64,000 nucleotides of DNA from positions 15,414,169 through 15,478,168 of the forward strand of contig NC_087072.1 of the NCBI RefSeq assembly GCF_026151205.1, given 5' to 3'. How positions within the stretch are numbered: position 1 is the stretch's first letter; each line of letters opens with the position of its first letter. Positions 37,891 to 51,400 of the stretch are shown here, piece by piece. Origin of the DNA: Bolinopsis microptera. Taxonomy: Eukaryota > Ctenophora > Tentaculata > Lobata > Bolinopsidae. The notes beneath the pieces are model-generated. The model did no database searches. It was not told the DNA's origin and saw only the letters and a list, made by a program, of their open reading frames with translations. A program made the position numbers and the translations under genes.

Positions 37891-40331
37891 ATGTCTGACG
37901 CGTTTAAGAAAGCAGCCGAGGAAGTCAAGACCCTTCCCAGTGCAACGGACCAAGAGAAGCTTGAGTTGTACTCTTTTTATAAGCAGGTTAGTGAAACTTT
38001 AATAGTTATTTATTTTCCTTTTCCAAACAATAGAGTAAAGTACAGAAATCAATTACGTTTCAAATATTCTATAGTTGTTTGTTTAAAAGACGCAATTTTT
38101 GTACGTTTCATGTACACTAAGATTTGAAAAACATACATATAATTTGCCATCCATCTCGCTTTAAACAGTACTTCATTTCCTGGTTGCGACTCCGTAGCTA
38201 TACATTTCAGGACATTTTTAACTCTATTTTTCAGGCTACAGTCGGCGACGTCAATACAGGTAGACCTGGCATGATGGACTTTGCAGGCAAAGCTAAATGG
38301 GATGCATGGAACTCAAGGAAAGGTAAGAAACAGTAATCTTTGAGTGTGTCCTGATTGCTTTCTTTAGTTTAGGGACAGAAAGAGTTGAAGGTTTCGAATT
38401 TCGCGCGTTCCATAATATGTGCCCAACCGTAAAATTGTAGATACGTCGGCGCACAACACGCGATCGATATGCGCGCATGCATGCGCGCGCGCGCCGCGCC
38501 TAAGCTAACTAAGCTAGCTTAGTACGTAACGAACTGTATAATATAAAGCAATGAAAGGCATTAGTTAATATGCCATGTAACGAATGTAATGCCTATAATA
38601 TAAAGATACAACAACAAGATACAAGGGCAAGTCTCTCCCACAAGTTGGGATGGCCTGAGGTGCTTATCTCCTTTTCAGTAACCCTAAGCCACTCTGTGCC
38701 GAGGCACTATACTAGCTGTAGGGGGTTAGTCATACGAGCCAGAGAGTGTGTATCACCAGCCGAAGCTGTACCAAATCACAGCTTGGTAACCGGCCGACTT
38801 GCATCCGACCGGATTAGAACCCGGGCCTTCTGCTTGGGAGGCGATCGTGTTACCACTACACCAACCAATGACTATAAAGGGCACTGAGTTAAGATTCGAT
38901 AGTCCGGGTATTGGGTGTAATTTTACACGGCATTTTCCCGGGTTGTAGGCCTGTTCAATGTTTTGTACAGTATCCTATCAAAATGAAAGCTCATATACAC
39001 AGTTATATACAGTTATATGCAGATATACATATAGATATGCAGATATAGTTCCTCCAAAGATATTAAACAGCTTTTAATATAACTTCGGTAGAAAAGATAA
39101 ATAAGACTTCGAATTCATTGTCTTTCCGAGAATCTGTTCGCAGTTTTAGCTTAAGATCTGACGGATTCTACCGAACAAAATTTATGGCATTTGCACATCA
39201 TTCTCAGCTTTGCAGTCATACTCCAGCGAGTAACTAATGATACGAGCCCAATAGAAGGATTTAATGTTATAAACAATCATCGCTATTTTAGAATACTAGA
39301 TCCCAGACTATACTGAAATTTAGAGCTCCTAGCTAGAGGTGTTCTTATTTTTATCACACCCACTGTAATTAACGAAATTTTACGAAACTTTCAGTGAATC
39401 TAAGTTTGGCCCATATCTGTAATCCATAAAATTGTTTTACAATTCCGAAACGGATAACAAGAGTTATTAAAGGGTTGCGAACTTATCGATAACATCTTAA
39501 AATTATGTAAAAGTGGAGCGAGGCCCACTTCTTGTCCACAACATTTTGTGTATCAGTTTAATGGCTTAAATTTCGGAAAAAAGCAAAGTTTGTTACATTA
39601 ACTGTAAACAAGTAGTACTTGTAGTAAATAAGACCTACAAACTCCACTGGAATTTTGGAACTGTTATCAGATAATTGTAGAAAACCTATTGTCGGCTCTA
39701 GAATTGAGGTGTTCCGGGTCGGGAACACTGTTTAAGACTCTGGCGACAAACAAAATTGGAATAGTTTTTCACAATACAGACTGTTTAAATAGCTACACAT
39801 CATAGTTGGCACAGTTCACGCTAATTTCAGTCAGGAGGGCAAAGTCACATTTCAACGCGAGTGCTAATTTCTCAATTATTATAACACGTGACATGAAATA
39901 GCGCTGTCATCACTCAGCACTGGCTTAGTCCGCTCACAAGGAAATATCTTCTTAGCCGATTCTATATAAATACAACTTTTGCAGCGTAGGTGTCGGTAGG
40001 CAGCATACGTTTGCAATAAGACTAACAACTTCTAATAACGGCGGTACCCGCCAGCGTCACGTTGTGTGTGCTGCCTACCATCTATTGATACTTTTTTATT
40101 GCATCCTCTGTCCAACAGAAAGTGGTACTGTTTACCCAATACCCATCTTACGAAACTTTAGCTGGCTCGGTTCTAATCTCCTTTGTCTATGGTTTGGTTT
40201 TTAAATTTTAAATGTTTCTACAATGAAGATATTTATACCCAGCACTATTTCCAGGGACCAGTAAGGAGGACGCTGAGAGCCAATATATTGCCAAAGTGGA
40301 GGAGCTGAAAGGGAAGTATGGTGTCGCCTAA
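37891..40331 (+). CDS. DBI: Acyl-CoA-binding protein (ACBP/DBI), three exons
   Basis: The protein is a small cytosolic carrier of long-chain acyl-CoA esters. Exons are 37,891-37,986, 38,235-38,322 and 40,255-40,331, with AG/GT borders and matching phase, giving about 86 residues, the usual length for single-domain ACBP. The start [13 protein letters not shown] is the first Met. The ligand-binding signature is complete: the YxxYKQATVGD-type helix-2 motif is split by intron 1 (LYSFYKQ, then [12 protein letters not shown]), followed by [15 protein letters not shown], then [22 protein letters not shown]. Intron 2 (1.9 kb) holds a tRNA-derived SINE. The two intron positions fall before ATVGD and within RKG-TSKEDA. 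Confidence 0.97.
38640..38873 (-). mobile_element. tRNA-derived SINE (tRNA-Gly-like head)
   Basis: On the minus strand the head reads GGTTGGTGTAGTGGTAACAC, containing a polymerase III A box, then GCCTCCCAAGC (anticodon-loop-like, CCC), then a B box GGTTCTAATCC (complement at 38,811-38,821). A non-tRNA body of about 160 bp follows to 38,640. The tRNA-like part lacks good acceptor-stem pairing, so it is a SINE, not a tRNA gene. It sits in intron 2 of the ACBP gene, antisense to it. Confidence 0.75.
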
Positions 40332-42443
40332 TTCAGTCCGGACTTTTGCAGGAATGTTAATTTATTCTTGCATAATTTGATAGGAGGGACATAATTTGTA
40401 GCGTTTCGATTGACCTTATTTATATTAATTGATATGTGAGTGAAGCGTGCTATTGCAATATATAATAATGGTTTTCACTAATATCAGTATACGGTATGAT
40501 CATTGATCAATTTTTGTTGAAAGCCTTATAATTAATAACTAATTTTTAGATTATTTGATGAAATATTGTTTATCTTACCACTTACAGCTCCAGCCTTAGT
40601 ACGTAGTTTTCCCAGTTAATTTGGAAGGGTACGTTTTCTTATGGATTAAAAGCCTTAAAAGAAAATTAAGATCCTTTTTGTACTGAATGTTATGTGTATG
40701 TTGTGTGTGCTTCAAATATAATTTCTTTAAAAAGAGTTCTGTTTTACTTATATTGGTCTCGTGAGTCGTGACGCGAGACAAACGTCACGTGGGGGTGCGA
40801 AGCTGTACAACTACTGATAGATATCTTTATTCGAAATTCTCAGGATTAATGTTTAACTATAATTGCTTCATTACATTGTACATCAACGACAACATGATGC
40901 ATGGCCTGGCCTTATGTTATTGATCATAATTAACTTTGCTACGCAATTAATTTCAACCATAATCAGAGGTCAAAAAATAGGATGATGATTAATCACTCTA
41001 CACTCGACTGTCACGTGACTTTTTTTAACACGTTCTCTAGGTCGCCCTGGATGACTATTCGAAACCCTTACCCTCTAATTTGATCTCTAACCCGTGACGT
41101 GACACGTACAATGAATAAACTTATGCGCATGCTCGTAACATTCATGTTCCGGGTGTTCTTTTTCATTTACAAAATAATAGATTTTCAAGTGTTGAGTGAT
41201 TTATTTATGTAAATGACTAGAACAGAAATTTCTAATTCAAGAAAAATTTAAAATCTAAATTACAAAAACTAAAATAAAAACCGTCAAATCTGTCAACAAT
41301 ATTTCCTGTAACATCTCAATAACAAAGGAAGTTTCACATTAATAGTTCTTGAACTCTAAGTCTAAAAGAATTGAAAGTGAGTACCATAAAAATACAAACT
41401 CAAAATTACAAACCATAGTTTTACGATATATCGAATTTAAAATAAGACTCCGTATGAATATATGATGTTTGCTAATATTGCAAACAAAAAGAATATCATG
41501 ACACAACACCAAATTAACTTTGACAAATCCAGACTCAAATTTAAAATATAAATCTTTGTATTCCTGCATAATATTCAATATTCATGATGTGTCCTGCACA
41601 ACTTATTCCCTTTAAAACAGCTAAATTTCAAGGATTCCCCTAGCTATCAAGAGATGACCTCAATGTCTTCTTGCACCCCAACCATCAGCATTGGTTCCTC
41701 CTGTTCATCTACAACGGAATTCTTACGTTTTTCTTTATCCTCTTGTGGTGGGTTTTTCAACCTGGTGTGATTCCAAGTCAGGATAAGACGGGACGAGAGT
41801 AGAGACAAAGAGTAGAAGAGGCCTTGTCTACAATTATAGTGTAAAATTAAAGAACTTTCAACTTTGGAAGATGGAATGGGCGACTCATAATAGAGTGAGT
41901 GAATTAGACAATAGAATGAGTGAATTAGACAATAGAATGGGTGAATTAGACAATATAATGGGTGAATTAACAATGTCACGCTACTTATCACTAATAGTAT
42001 TAGTAATAGTAATACATTTAGCACTTGCTCACTTCAAACCCCCTCCGCACTTCACAAGAGCTTATTGTAAACAAGTTTGGAGATAATTATAAGTTCTTCA
42101 AACTTTTAAAGCCAAAACAAATAAAGCTTCAACGTTGGGAAATTAATTACACTATTACAGACGAATAACTACGGATCTGCGATGTAGTATGTACGCATAT
42201 GTCACATAATGTACCAGTCAGAAAGTAATGTCAGGTGATGTGGTAAATATCATTATTAACACCACAGAGGTCAAGAGTGTCCCTGGTCTAGTCACTTAAA
42301 ATAGGCTTATATTTATAAGCGCCATACTAATTCATTAAAAAGTAACAAAACAGATTTCAGATCGAACAGAACTGAAATTTCAGTAGTTTTCTAGTTTTTG
42401 CATAAATTTTAGATCTGGAAGGGTTTTTTACCTGAACAGGAAC
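40332..42443. other. Intergenic DNA between convergent ACBP and phospholipase genes
   Basis: No firm gene. At 41,647-41,766 the minus strand shows an acceptor-like AG followed by a Lys/Glu-rich frame (PPQEDKEKRKNSVVDEQEEP) to a stop. The last phospholipase exon is followed at about 42,430 by a donor-like CAG|GTAAAA, so this could be a 3' untranslated or alternative exon; the coding frame has already ended before it. A 21-bp repeat (AATAGAATGAGTGAATTAGAC) occurs about four times at 41,888-41,970. Confidence 0.5.
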
Positions 42444-45400
42444 TCATTCTAACGAATCTTCTAGAGCCAGTAGCTTCCTCCTCTCAGCATTCTTCCTAGA
42501 CAGCGTGCTTATCTTGGATGGTACCACAATTTTCTTATCTGATCGAGCATCAGGAATTCTATCTCCACTTCTAGTCCTAGCTTCAACTTTAAGAGGAAGC
42601 GAAGTTGAGTGAACGACACCAGATTTATCTGCAGACGAGGATGCTACTTCGGCAGACCGTACCTTTTTCAACGGCGGTTTTATCTCTGAACGTTGGGAAG
42701 CTGACCATGATCCAGTATTAAGATTCCGTTGTTCTCTGCTGTCCGATGAAGTCGAAGGTGGTGTTCTCAGCTCCGCTTTACGTTTACTTTGCAGAGCTAT
42801 ATCCACGAGGAATTTGTGCCTACCTTTTGTCCCACTCTCGGCGACCCGCTTCATATGTTTGGCTATTCTTGTAGCTTTTCGCTTTCTTTTCGCTGACTTC
42901 AGATTTAGAAAATCTAAACTCATGATCAGATTGCTGCCTCGACGATTTTGAGCTGTAAGCTTTACTGGAGAAAAATTCCCGTCGTGAGATTCATCCGATT
43001 GGTTGGGGACCTCTTCATTGTCACTGTCATCGTCAGTCAATTGGTCACTGTCGAAAAATAGAAAGCTAAGATTTGTCGGAGTCGGTAATTCCGTCATTAT
43101 TATGATTGTAATCTTTAAATTAGTGTTATTAGTCAACTTTCCCATGGCCATGTTTATTGTTTAATATGATATAACTATGATCATTTGATAAATTGCTGAG
43201 AAGGCTACACTTTACGAGCGGAGGGATTAAAACGGGCGGCCAATCTGTCACATTGTCGAATAGGTTAGATACAATATTTGATCAACTAGAGTTAGCATGT
43301 GCTGCTTCAGCTTTCAGGCAAAAATACAACAGTCCTAAGAAATTAAGGGATCACATAATAATGACAGCCAGATAGCGGACAACATATAAAAATGGGCAGC
43401 GAACACACCAAAATATCCAGGGTCACCATCTTACGTCGAAACACTAACTTTCACTTCATAAGGGTCCGCCTCTCTTGCATGGCCACTGTGCAAAACACGT
43501 GGTTATAACTTTAAACACGTGATAATAACCACAACTCTTAATTAAGCGGTTGAATACAAAGCGGTATTCTTGATCAAAAGAAAGCAAAGAAAATAGAGCA
43601 CAGAATCTCACAGGCAAGTTCAAAATCCCAAAATTAAGTGATTGATGCATATATAACGATGATATTTAAATCATACCGGATCAGCAGCCCATATTGAAGG
43701 ATCAATTTAAACTCACTTTGCTGGCAAGCTCCCTTTGTTTCTTCTTATAGTGAAGAATTTTTTTGTATTCTTCATAAATGATCTCTTCCCGTCGGCCCGA
43801 TGGTGAGAGTCATCGATTCCATCGTCTACAGTTTCTCGAGTAACCTGTGGCAAAAATAGAGTATAATTAGATATATGTAGAGATTTAAACAAGATTAATC
43901 GGGATATCATATTATATAGCACAATCTGTAATCTGTATTGCAAATAAAATCTTAACTATGATCTACGTGGGATTAATGCTGCTTCATGTTAGCGGAAAGG
44001 ATGTTTAAAATTCGTGACTAGCTCTTGTTCAGGATTTTAACATTTAAGATAGCAGGTAAACTGATTAATTCGTACAGCAGTTCGAAAGCTGTTTGAGTTT
44101 GACTAGTAGATTGCTAAATGGACGCCAACCACAAATAGAGCTTATTCTGAATCACAAAAAAAGCTGAAGCACCAATAAAGCTAAAGCACAATTGTGAATT
44201 GAAGCTGAATTGAAGCCTTTGGTGGAAGCATTTCAATTTCACACGAGAATGCACACAGTTGTAAGGAGCTCTATTCTCACGTCAGCTTCGAGGTCCTGGT
44301 CTTCTTGCAAAATATCCATAGCAGATTTAACCACGGTGATCGGAGGAGGTGCGGGTCCGACTTGTATTTTTCGGGGAGCGGATTTATTTTTAGTTTTAGA
44401 ACCTAACGGCGCCGAGGCCATTGGATCCCTAAAGTCTGAAGCAGTTCTGTTTCTGCGAAAGAAGCTCGGTTTTGATGGTGATAAAGTCACTGAGAAGGAT
44501 CGGGCTTTTCTTCCCGTTTTTGACGATGTTTTCTTTACTTCCTTTTGTTCCTTCTGATTGGTGGTTGTTTTCAAGTTCTCCTTAGACGTTTTGTAGAGAA
44601 GCATTCCCATACTCATGGTTTGTATTTCCTGAACAAGAGCTTTCAACATTCACCATTCGCTAAATGTCTGCCACCAGGTTAAAATGAGATCATTATCGAT
44701 TGACAAAGGTCATGCTTTATATTTATAGTAAACAAAAGATTGTAGTATAGCCTTAGTATAAGTTGTAATTCTTAATGAAAAGCTCGAATAACTTATATTT
44801 GAATCCGACAACATCTGCAGGACAGACGATAACATGGTATTACTATTACATCAAATAATTACATCATGACTAAATGTCAATACATGTTATACTTATAAAA
44901 ACTCTTTGCAAGTGAAAATAACGACGTATATAAGTGAGCAGCTAGAGTTCCCATTCTTTCGGACAATTGTATTTTGAAAACTGAAAAGTCAAACTCAAAC
45001 ACGATGCATTACAATTTGGCGCGATACCATATCTCAAAATATCTAAAAACCGCGAAAATTAACGTTCATTCGGTAAAATTTAAATGAGCATCGTTATAAT
45101 TTGACTTGATAGCAAGTCATATCAGAAAGAATTATCTCAATCGGGCACTTAGTGACTGACTTTGCCCCCCCCCCCCCCCCCCCCCCAGCCCCGACATAAA
45201 AAGGAGATTAGCGCCCCCAACGTATGTGTACTGCCCCCCCCCCCCCCCCCCCCCTCACACAAAATATTTTAAAGCCCTGTCATACCTTAGTCTTCTTCTT
45301 GAATGTGGGCTTCGAATCGCCGTCAGACACTCTAGCCAGCTTTGGATCTGACAGTAGATTGTATAATATTACAAATTTGAATATAGGTGCATACTATTTA

Positions 45401-48400
45401 ATGTCATGCGATCATGATTCTGAAATACTTTTGGCTACATACGTTACCAGCAACATAAAAAGGGCAGCTGTATCGTGGTAAGGATAGCAAAAAAATAAAA
45501 ACATTATCTTAACGGATTAGAAATTCCAAGGTGCTTTGAATATTAGCGAGAAAGTAATCCAATCCCTGAAAAGTGGATTAAAATTCTAAATAGCGTTTGA
45601 TTCTGATTTACGAGTTTTCAGTTTTACTTTATTGGATACTTATCATATTTTTCATAATTACTGGTTCTTACGATGTAAATAACCAAAACTTTTTAAATTT
45701 GTGTTTCCATACAAGTCAATCACTAGTAAACACATTATATCGATTAATTTCCGTGTATTAAAGTTACATCGTTCAGGTCATCAGTATGATAAATTTGACA
45801 TTAAGGTTTAGTCAACTCATGTTGATGAACGTGGTTATTGTAGACCGCAAGACATCAAATATTGTTGAAATAGGAACTCATCAGATGTAGAGACACGTTA
45901 TCAGTGGGCATTTAGTGTTTACCAATTACTTTAAATTTAAGAGTCATTTAATGCGTAGGAAGACTAATATCACTCAGACAACCAGATGAAGAAGCAAAAC
46001 CAAACCATAATCCAAACCCTGGAAATTTCAGAAAACTCCAGTGACTTACGAAATCTAGTGATTTTCAATTTCTTTGCTAAGTACTCTTTTGGTCGAGCAC
46101 GTTTGACAGCCCTCAAAGCACGAGTGGTAAAGGTAATTGTGGTAGTTGTAGACTCCACCATGGAACCTGCAATTCGAGATGGTGTGTGTATTTGTAATTT
46201 GACACATGAAATCATCCTGCATAATGGAATGAAGAACTGTGGAAGCTGACTTCCTTGTTGACTGTTCAGGTCTTCCCTGAATCTCCAAACAAAAAAAGCG
46301 GTGCAGAAGAGGATGAAACGCACACTCTACTTACATCTTGCCTCAACATCCTCGACAACCTCCACATCTTTGACGTCCTCGACATCCTCATATTTCTCTT
46401 TTTTCTTGTTAAAGCCCAATTGCATACGGATGCGACTTGCAAAACGGGTGTGTGTCGAAACATAATCAACTGAATATAAAATGTTTGCTGCAATATTTAT
46501 CAGTAGAAGAAACGAATTGAAGATTTCAAGTGTTGCAACGGTAGTTAATCTATTAATGCTTTTCATACAAAGTTACAACAAAGTCTTCATGTTATGTATC
46601 CTGGGTTTGGACAGGATATTACCCGCTTAAAACTTTCTCATATCCCTCCAATTTTGTGTAAATTTAAAATGGTGACAACAGCATGTTGTTCTGGGGATCT
46701 AAACTTGAGAAGAGAACAATCCTGCAAAAGTGCTATAAAGTCTAGCTCCGATTAAAGCACACATTTTGTAGAGGATACTGACAGAGAAGAGGACACGCTC
46801 ACACTTACCATCCGTAACTTCTTTATTTTTTTTTCCTTTCCTTTTTTTAGCGGCTGCCCTCATTTTAGTAGCAAACGTGATGGAGGTACTGCTAAGTCTA
46901 GCGTCTGAGATTCAAGATATTGTGGACAGTTTTTATAATTCGTTTAGATTGAGCTTTTTGATTGGCCATTATCCGATGGTAAATTATGACGGATATTCTG
47001 TAGAAATGGAGAGGAACACACGATTATACTTACCCCCCAGCCCCTTCTTAGCTTTCTTAGCTTTCTTCATTTTAGCGGCCATGCGACCAGCAAATTGTAA
47101 AGACCCAGCGCTTCCACGCTCTGAGGTGGAAGTTATTTTGTGCAATTAGATGGATCTCGTGATATCATGATGAGTTGATTCACACGTTTTAGCCTATCAT
47201 CAATCTATGATAAATTGATACCGGTGTTATGTTGTTTCAATTGAGGGTTTGGTAATTATTATCGAGTGTAGGAGATAGAGAAGTCACACTGACACTCACC
47301 ACGTCTACCCTTCTTCTTAGCATTCTTTCCTTTTTTAGTGGCTAACAGACGAGCAGCAAATTGAACGGAGGCCGTTCTACCTTTAAGATCAGGAGCCCGT
47401 TCTGAGGTTCAAAATATTGTGGACAAGACAAGATAGGTATGTACTAGGTATGTACTAGGTTTGTACTAGGTATGTACTACGTATGTACTACGTATGTACT
47501 ACGTATGTACTACGTATGTAGTATGTACTAGGTATGTACTAGGATTTTTGTCCTGCATTTAATTGAGGAACAATCATTCCTGACCGCCGACTGTTACTTG
47601 ACGTGAAACAAGAAAAGAATGTCAGGTTTTACCTTTTCTTTTACTTTTGAAGACTGTTCCGAAGAATTTTTTCTTGTATTTGGCACTTTCAGCCTCCTTT
47701 TTAGCTGGGTGAGCTCCGAGATGCCTCATAAACTCAACGTATCTCTTCTCTGCTGCTTTGTCATTGTTTTCACGTGCTTTTGCTAACCTGTCTGAGAGAT
47801 TGTTCAGCGTAATAGGTATGAGAAAATTATCTCCATTCACATTTACATCCACTCTTATTGAGAAAAGGGGATGGTTATAAATTGTAATACAATGGTTGCC
47901 AATTGTCTTATTGTAATACAATGGTCACAAACTGCATAAGTCATCCGAACAAATCAAAAAGGGTAAAATAATCAGTCACATTTTCTTTGTTCAATGATCA
48001 GGCAGGTATATACAGGTATATATCAGGCGTATGTACCTGCAGGCGTGGCGAATAACTGTGATAATGTGAGGGTGTATCAAATCTAATATATCAACTGGAA
48101 GTGTGACTGCTTACCTTGGAAGTAATCAACAGCGATGCTGAACATCATATTTTCAGGAGGAGCTGGAATAACAGTTCTTACAGTGACATCTGGTTCTCCT
48201 ATTCTTGCCTTCTTCGGCCAGGGTCTCTTCTTCATTCCAACCTGCCAAATATTTGTATCAGGAGGTGTCATGGCTGGAAAGTTTTGACTTATCGTGTAAG
48301 ATTAACGTATTTTACTATTGAATAAGCTATGAATAACATAGAATTAGAGATAATATTATGATTAAGTTTTAACCACTAATAACACCAATCGCCAGGATTG

Positions 48401-51400
48401 CAGATAAAACACCTACAACTTTATTTAACAAGTAAATATAATTTTCAGGTCACCCAGCAACCAGCAAGTTGTTATAATATTTCAAAGAGAATTGAACCAA
48501 CGTGTGTGCTCATGACAACAAACTAACCTTGATGAGAGTCTCGTTCAAGGCCTTAAGACTGACTTCCTGAACATTGTTCTTCCACAGGTAAAAGTAAGCT
48601 TGTATCCTCATAAAGTGCTCCTCCCTATACTTCTCTATTATTTCACCAAACTCGGGCAAACCGAGGATGTCCATGGCATTACATAGCTTCTCCTCGGCTG
48701 ACGATCTGTCAGCACTATGCAGCTGAGATATCTAGGGGAGAGAGAACTGGTAAGATAATCTGCTGAGGTTTATCTCTCAAACTGAATGCCACTCCAACAT
48801 ACATATATATAAATCAAGAGGCTTGCATATAATGAACATATTGACACGGGTGCAGAGTTGAGTCTGTACGGAACCCAGTAGTTTCAGATCCTTGTTTAAC
48901 TTGCCGTACAGCAAGGTCATCCACTACCCCAGCCCGGCGAGGCACATAACTCCCTCTACAACTCCATGACAAATGTTTCATATATACTAGCCGAGTTTAC
49001 AAGTTATATACCGATCACCTTTAAATATGATTTCCATAACCAAGAGCTACATGTAAAATCACATTATCAATCATACAATCCCCCTCACATATAAATACCG
49101 CTCACCTCCTTGCTAGCCTCATGAACAAGTCTGTGAAACTGTTCCGTCTCCTCCAACGGAACCGTAACCAAGTTGGCCACCTTGTACACGTTCTTAGTAT
49201 CGAAGATGTCCAGGTTACAGATGATCCTGACTTCGTGGTTGTCTGGACAGTGGAGTTTAAGGATACGCTGTCCGATATCTTTGTGATACATTGCCAGGAT
49301 ATCGTGGTTTAACTTTATCGTGAACCGTAGCTGAGAGGGTGGAGGGTTACTTTCAGTAAACTATTTGACCAGCTATCATTCCGTACGTTGTTTATAAGAT
49401 TGCAACTAGCTGCATGATTTGTGTCTTTTATGTTTATCAACACGTGCAACATAGTAAATAAAAAATACGCTCATAGTAAACAAAAGATTTTAATATAGCC
49501 TTTGTATAAGTTTTAATTCTAAATGAAAAGCTCGAATAACTTATATTCGTCCAAAACAATCGGCTTCTTTTGACACACCTATGTTATTAAGTTTCAATAC
49601 TCTCGCCAATATGAACATGATAAGACCTAAGCTTATGTTAAATAGTTCTTAATCAGTAGGATGGAATTCAAATTAAAAGGCAAATAACTTATGACTGGTA
49701 CTTTACTGCGCGTGTGAGATTCTATTGCATGTGCATTGGTAAATATTTGAGAAATAGTATACCAAAACATACTTACATCAGTCTGACCCACTGACACAGG
49801 CTTAGGAACATAGATAAAGTTCTTATCAATAGCCGGGAACCTCTTCTGCAACTTTGCGTTCGGACAAACGTACAGCCTGAAAAACAACAACTTCTTGGGT
49901 TCAGGCTAATAATCAATTAGATAATTAGATAATTAGATAACTAACTGTAAGAAGAACACAATCTCTCAGAGGAAATTATTGAAACTTACGAATGGAGTTC
50001 TCTTCCGAATCTCATATCCAAACTATCGTTAGTAATTCCCTCTTTCTGATCAGGTTCAGTTTGAGTTTTAGCTCGAGATTTGAACAGACTCTTTCCGATA
50101 GGTAAACTCTGCGCTAACCAATCGAGCAGATCTTGTTCCGTTAGAATCCTTGTCTCAACACCCAGCTTCATTGACTTAGCGATAATCATACCTGCTGCTT
50201 CTGTCACCTGTGTAAGGATGCCAGATGGTTACTGATAGAACGATTGGCTCTTACAGCTCTAGGAGTTGAACAATTATTTTGTGGAATTGAGCGCTCGGCA
50301 AACAGTTTTCATGACCAACAATTTTGATAACGTTTATATTTATTTAATATATTTATTATAATGCTGATCTTAATCAAACATTTATTTACATTAGAAAATC
50401 CTTCGTGAGTATTGAGCCATTCTTCAGCTAGATTACACATCTCAATAACTTGGGTGCTGTCCGCTTTGAAGTTAGCTAGCTCCATCCTCGGCTGGATTCG
50501 TAAGCGCTCTGCGTGTTTACAGGCCTAAGATAAGATGTAATATGAAAGTATTGAATCAAGTGTTAAAAAGGAAACAGTAGGGGTATGTTTTCCATGTGAT
50601 GTCGAAATCAGTGACCATGAAACTATTGTTGTACTTGTAGTGAACTTTCAGATCCTGACCTCATCAATGTCGAGAAGGGGCAGGACGAATCGTTCCCAAA
50701 TATTGTCACCATCGGTTACCATACTGCAAAGTGTTTTCAACCAATCACCGCCACTTTTGGGCACTGCCGGAGGGTTTATATCCTTCCCAGCGCCCATAGA
50801 TAATATCAGTTCTATATCCGCTCCTCGCCATCTGACAGGGAGGAGTATTTGTTAAATTCATTTTATAAATAATTATGTATCATGGAGCTAGAGTGTGAGT
50901 CATTTGGTGTTTTCTGTTGAATTTGTAGCACGGTTATTTTAACTTTTCGTGCGTATGGATGAGTATTAGCCGTTAAAAGTAAATTTCATACTGAATTAAT
51001 GAATTATGTAATATGTATGCGTATTTAAATTGGATTTGAATTCTTTAAAACAAAAGAAAAAAAGAAGCGATGCTGCAATTTCTCTCGTATCTTTAAGTTT
51101 AAATTCTCGTATATAACCGGACAGCGGACATGGTGTAACACAGTGATACACAAATAAACTTATCGCTTAACACAGCTAGATAAGGTAGTGACTTAGTGAT
51201 AAGAGAAGAAAAATAAGCAACGAATGCAAAATTTAGTCTTGTCTTTAGCAGAGCTTGTGAGGCGTGAGCTACTGCAAAATGACAATATAAACAATGCAAC
51301 TAAGATAAAACCGCACAAACCTCTCTTTAGCGAGGTCAATCCCCTGCACAGCAGGACAGTTGGCTCCCAGACCACCATCTATGTAATCTGTTCCGTCACC

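Noticed and set aside
38800-38873. tRNA-Gly (CCC) gene on the minus strand
   Set aside because: A and B boxes are present, but the acceptor stem does not pair and a SINE body follows, so it is a tRNA-derived SINE.
41871-42086. Heptad-like repeat protein (RMSELDN) followed by a hydrophobic segment
   Set aside because: It is a tandem 21-bp DNA repeat read in one frame, antisense to a possible 3' exon. No splice or start evidence.
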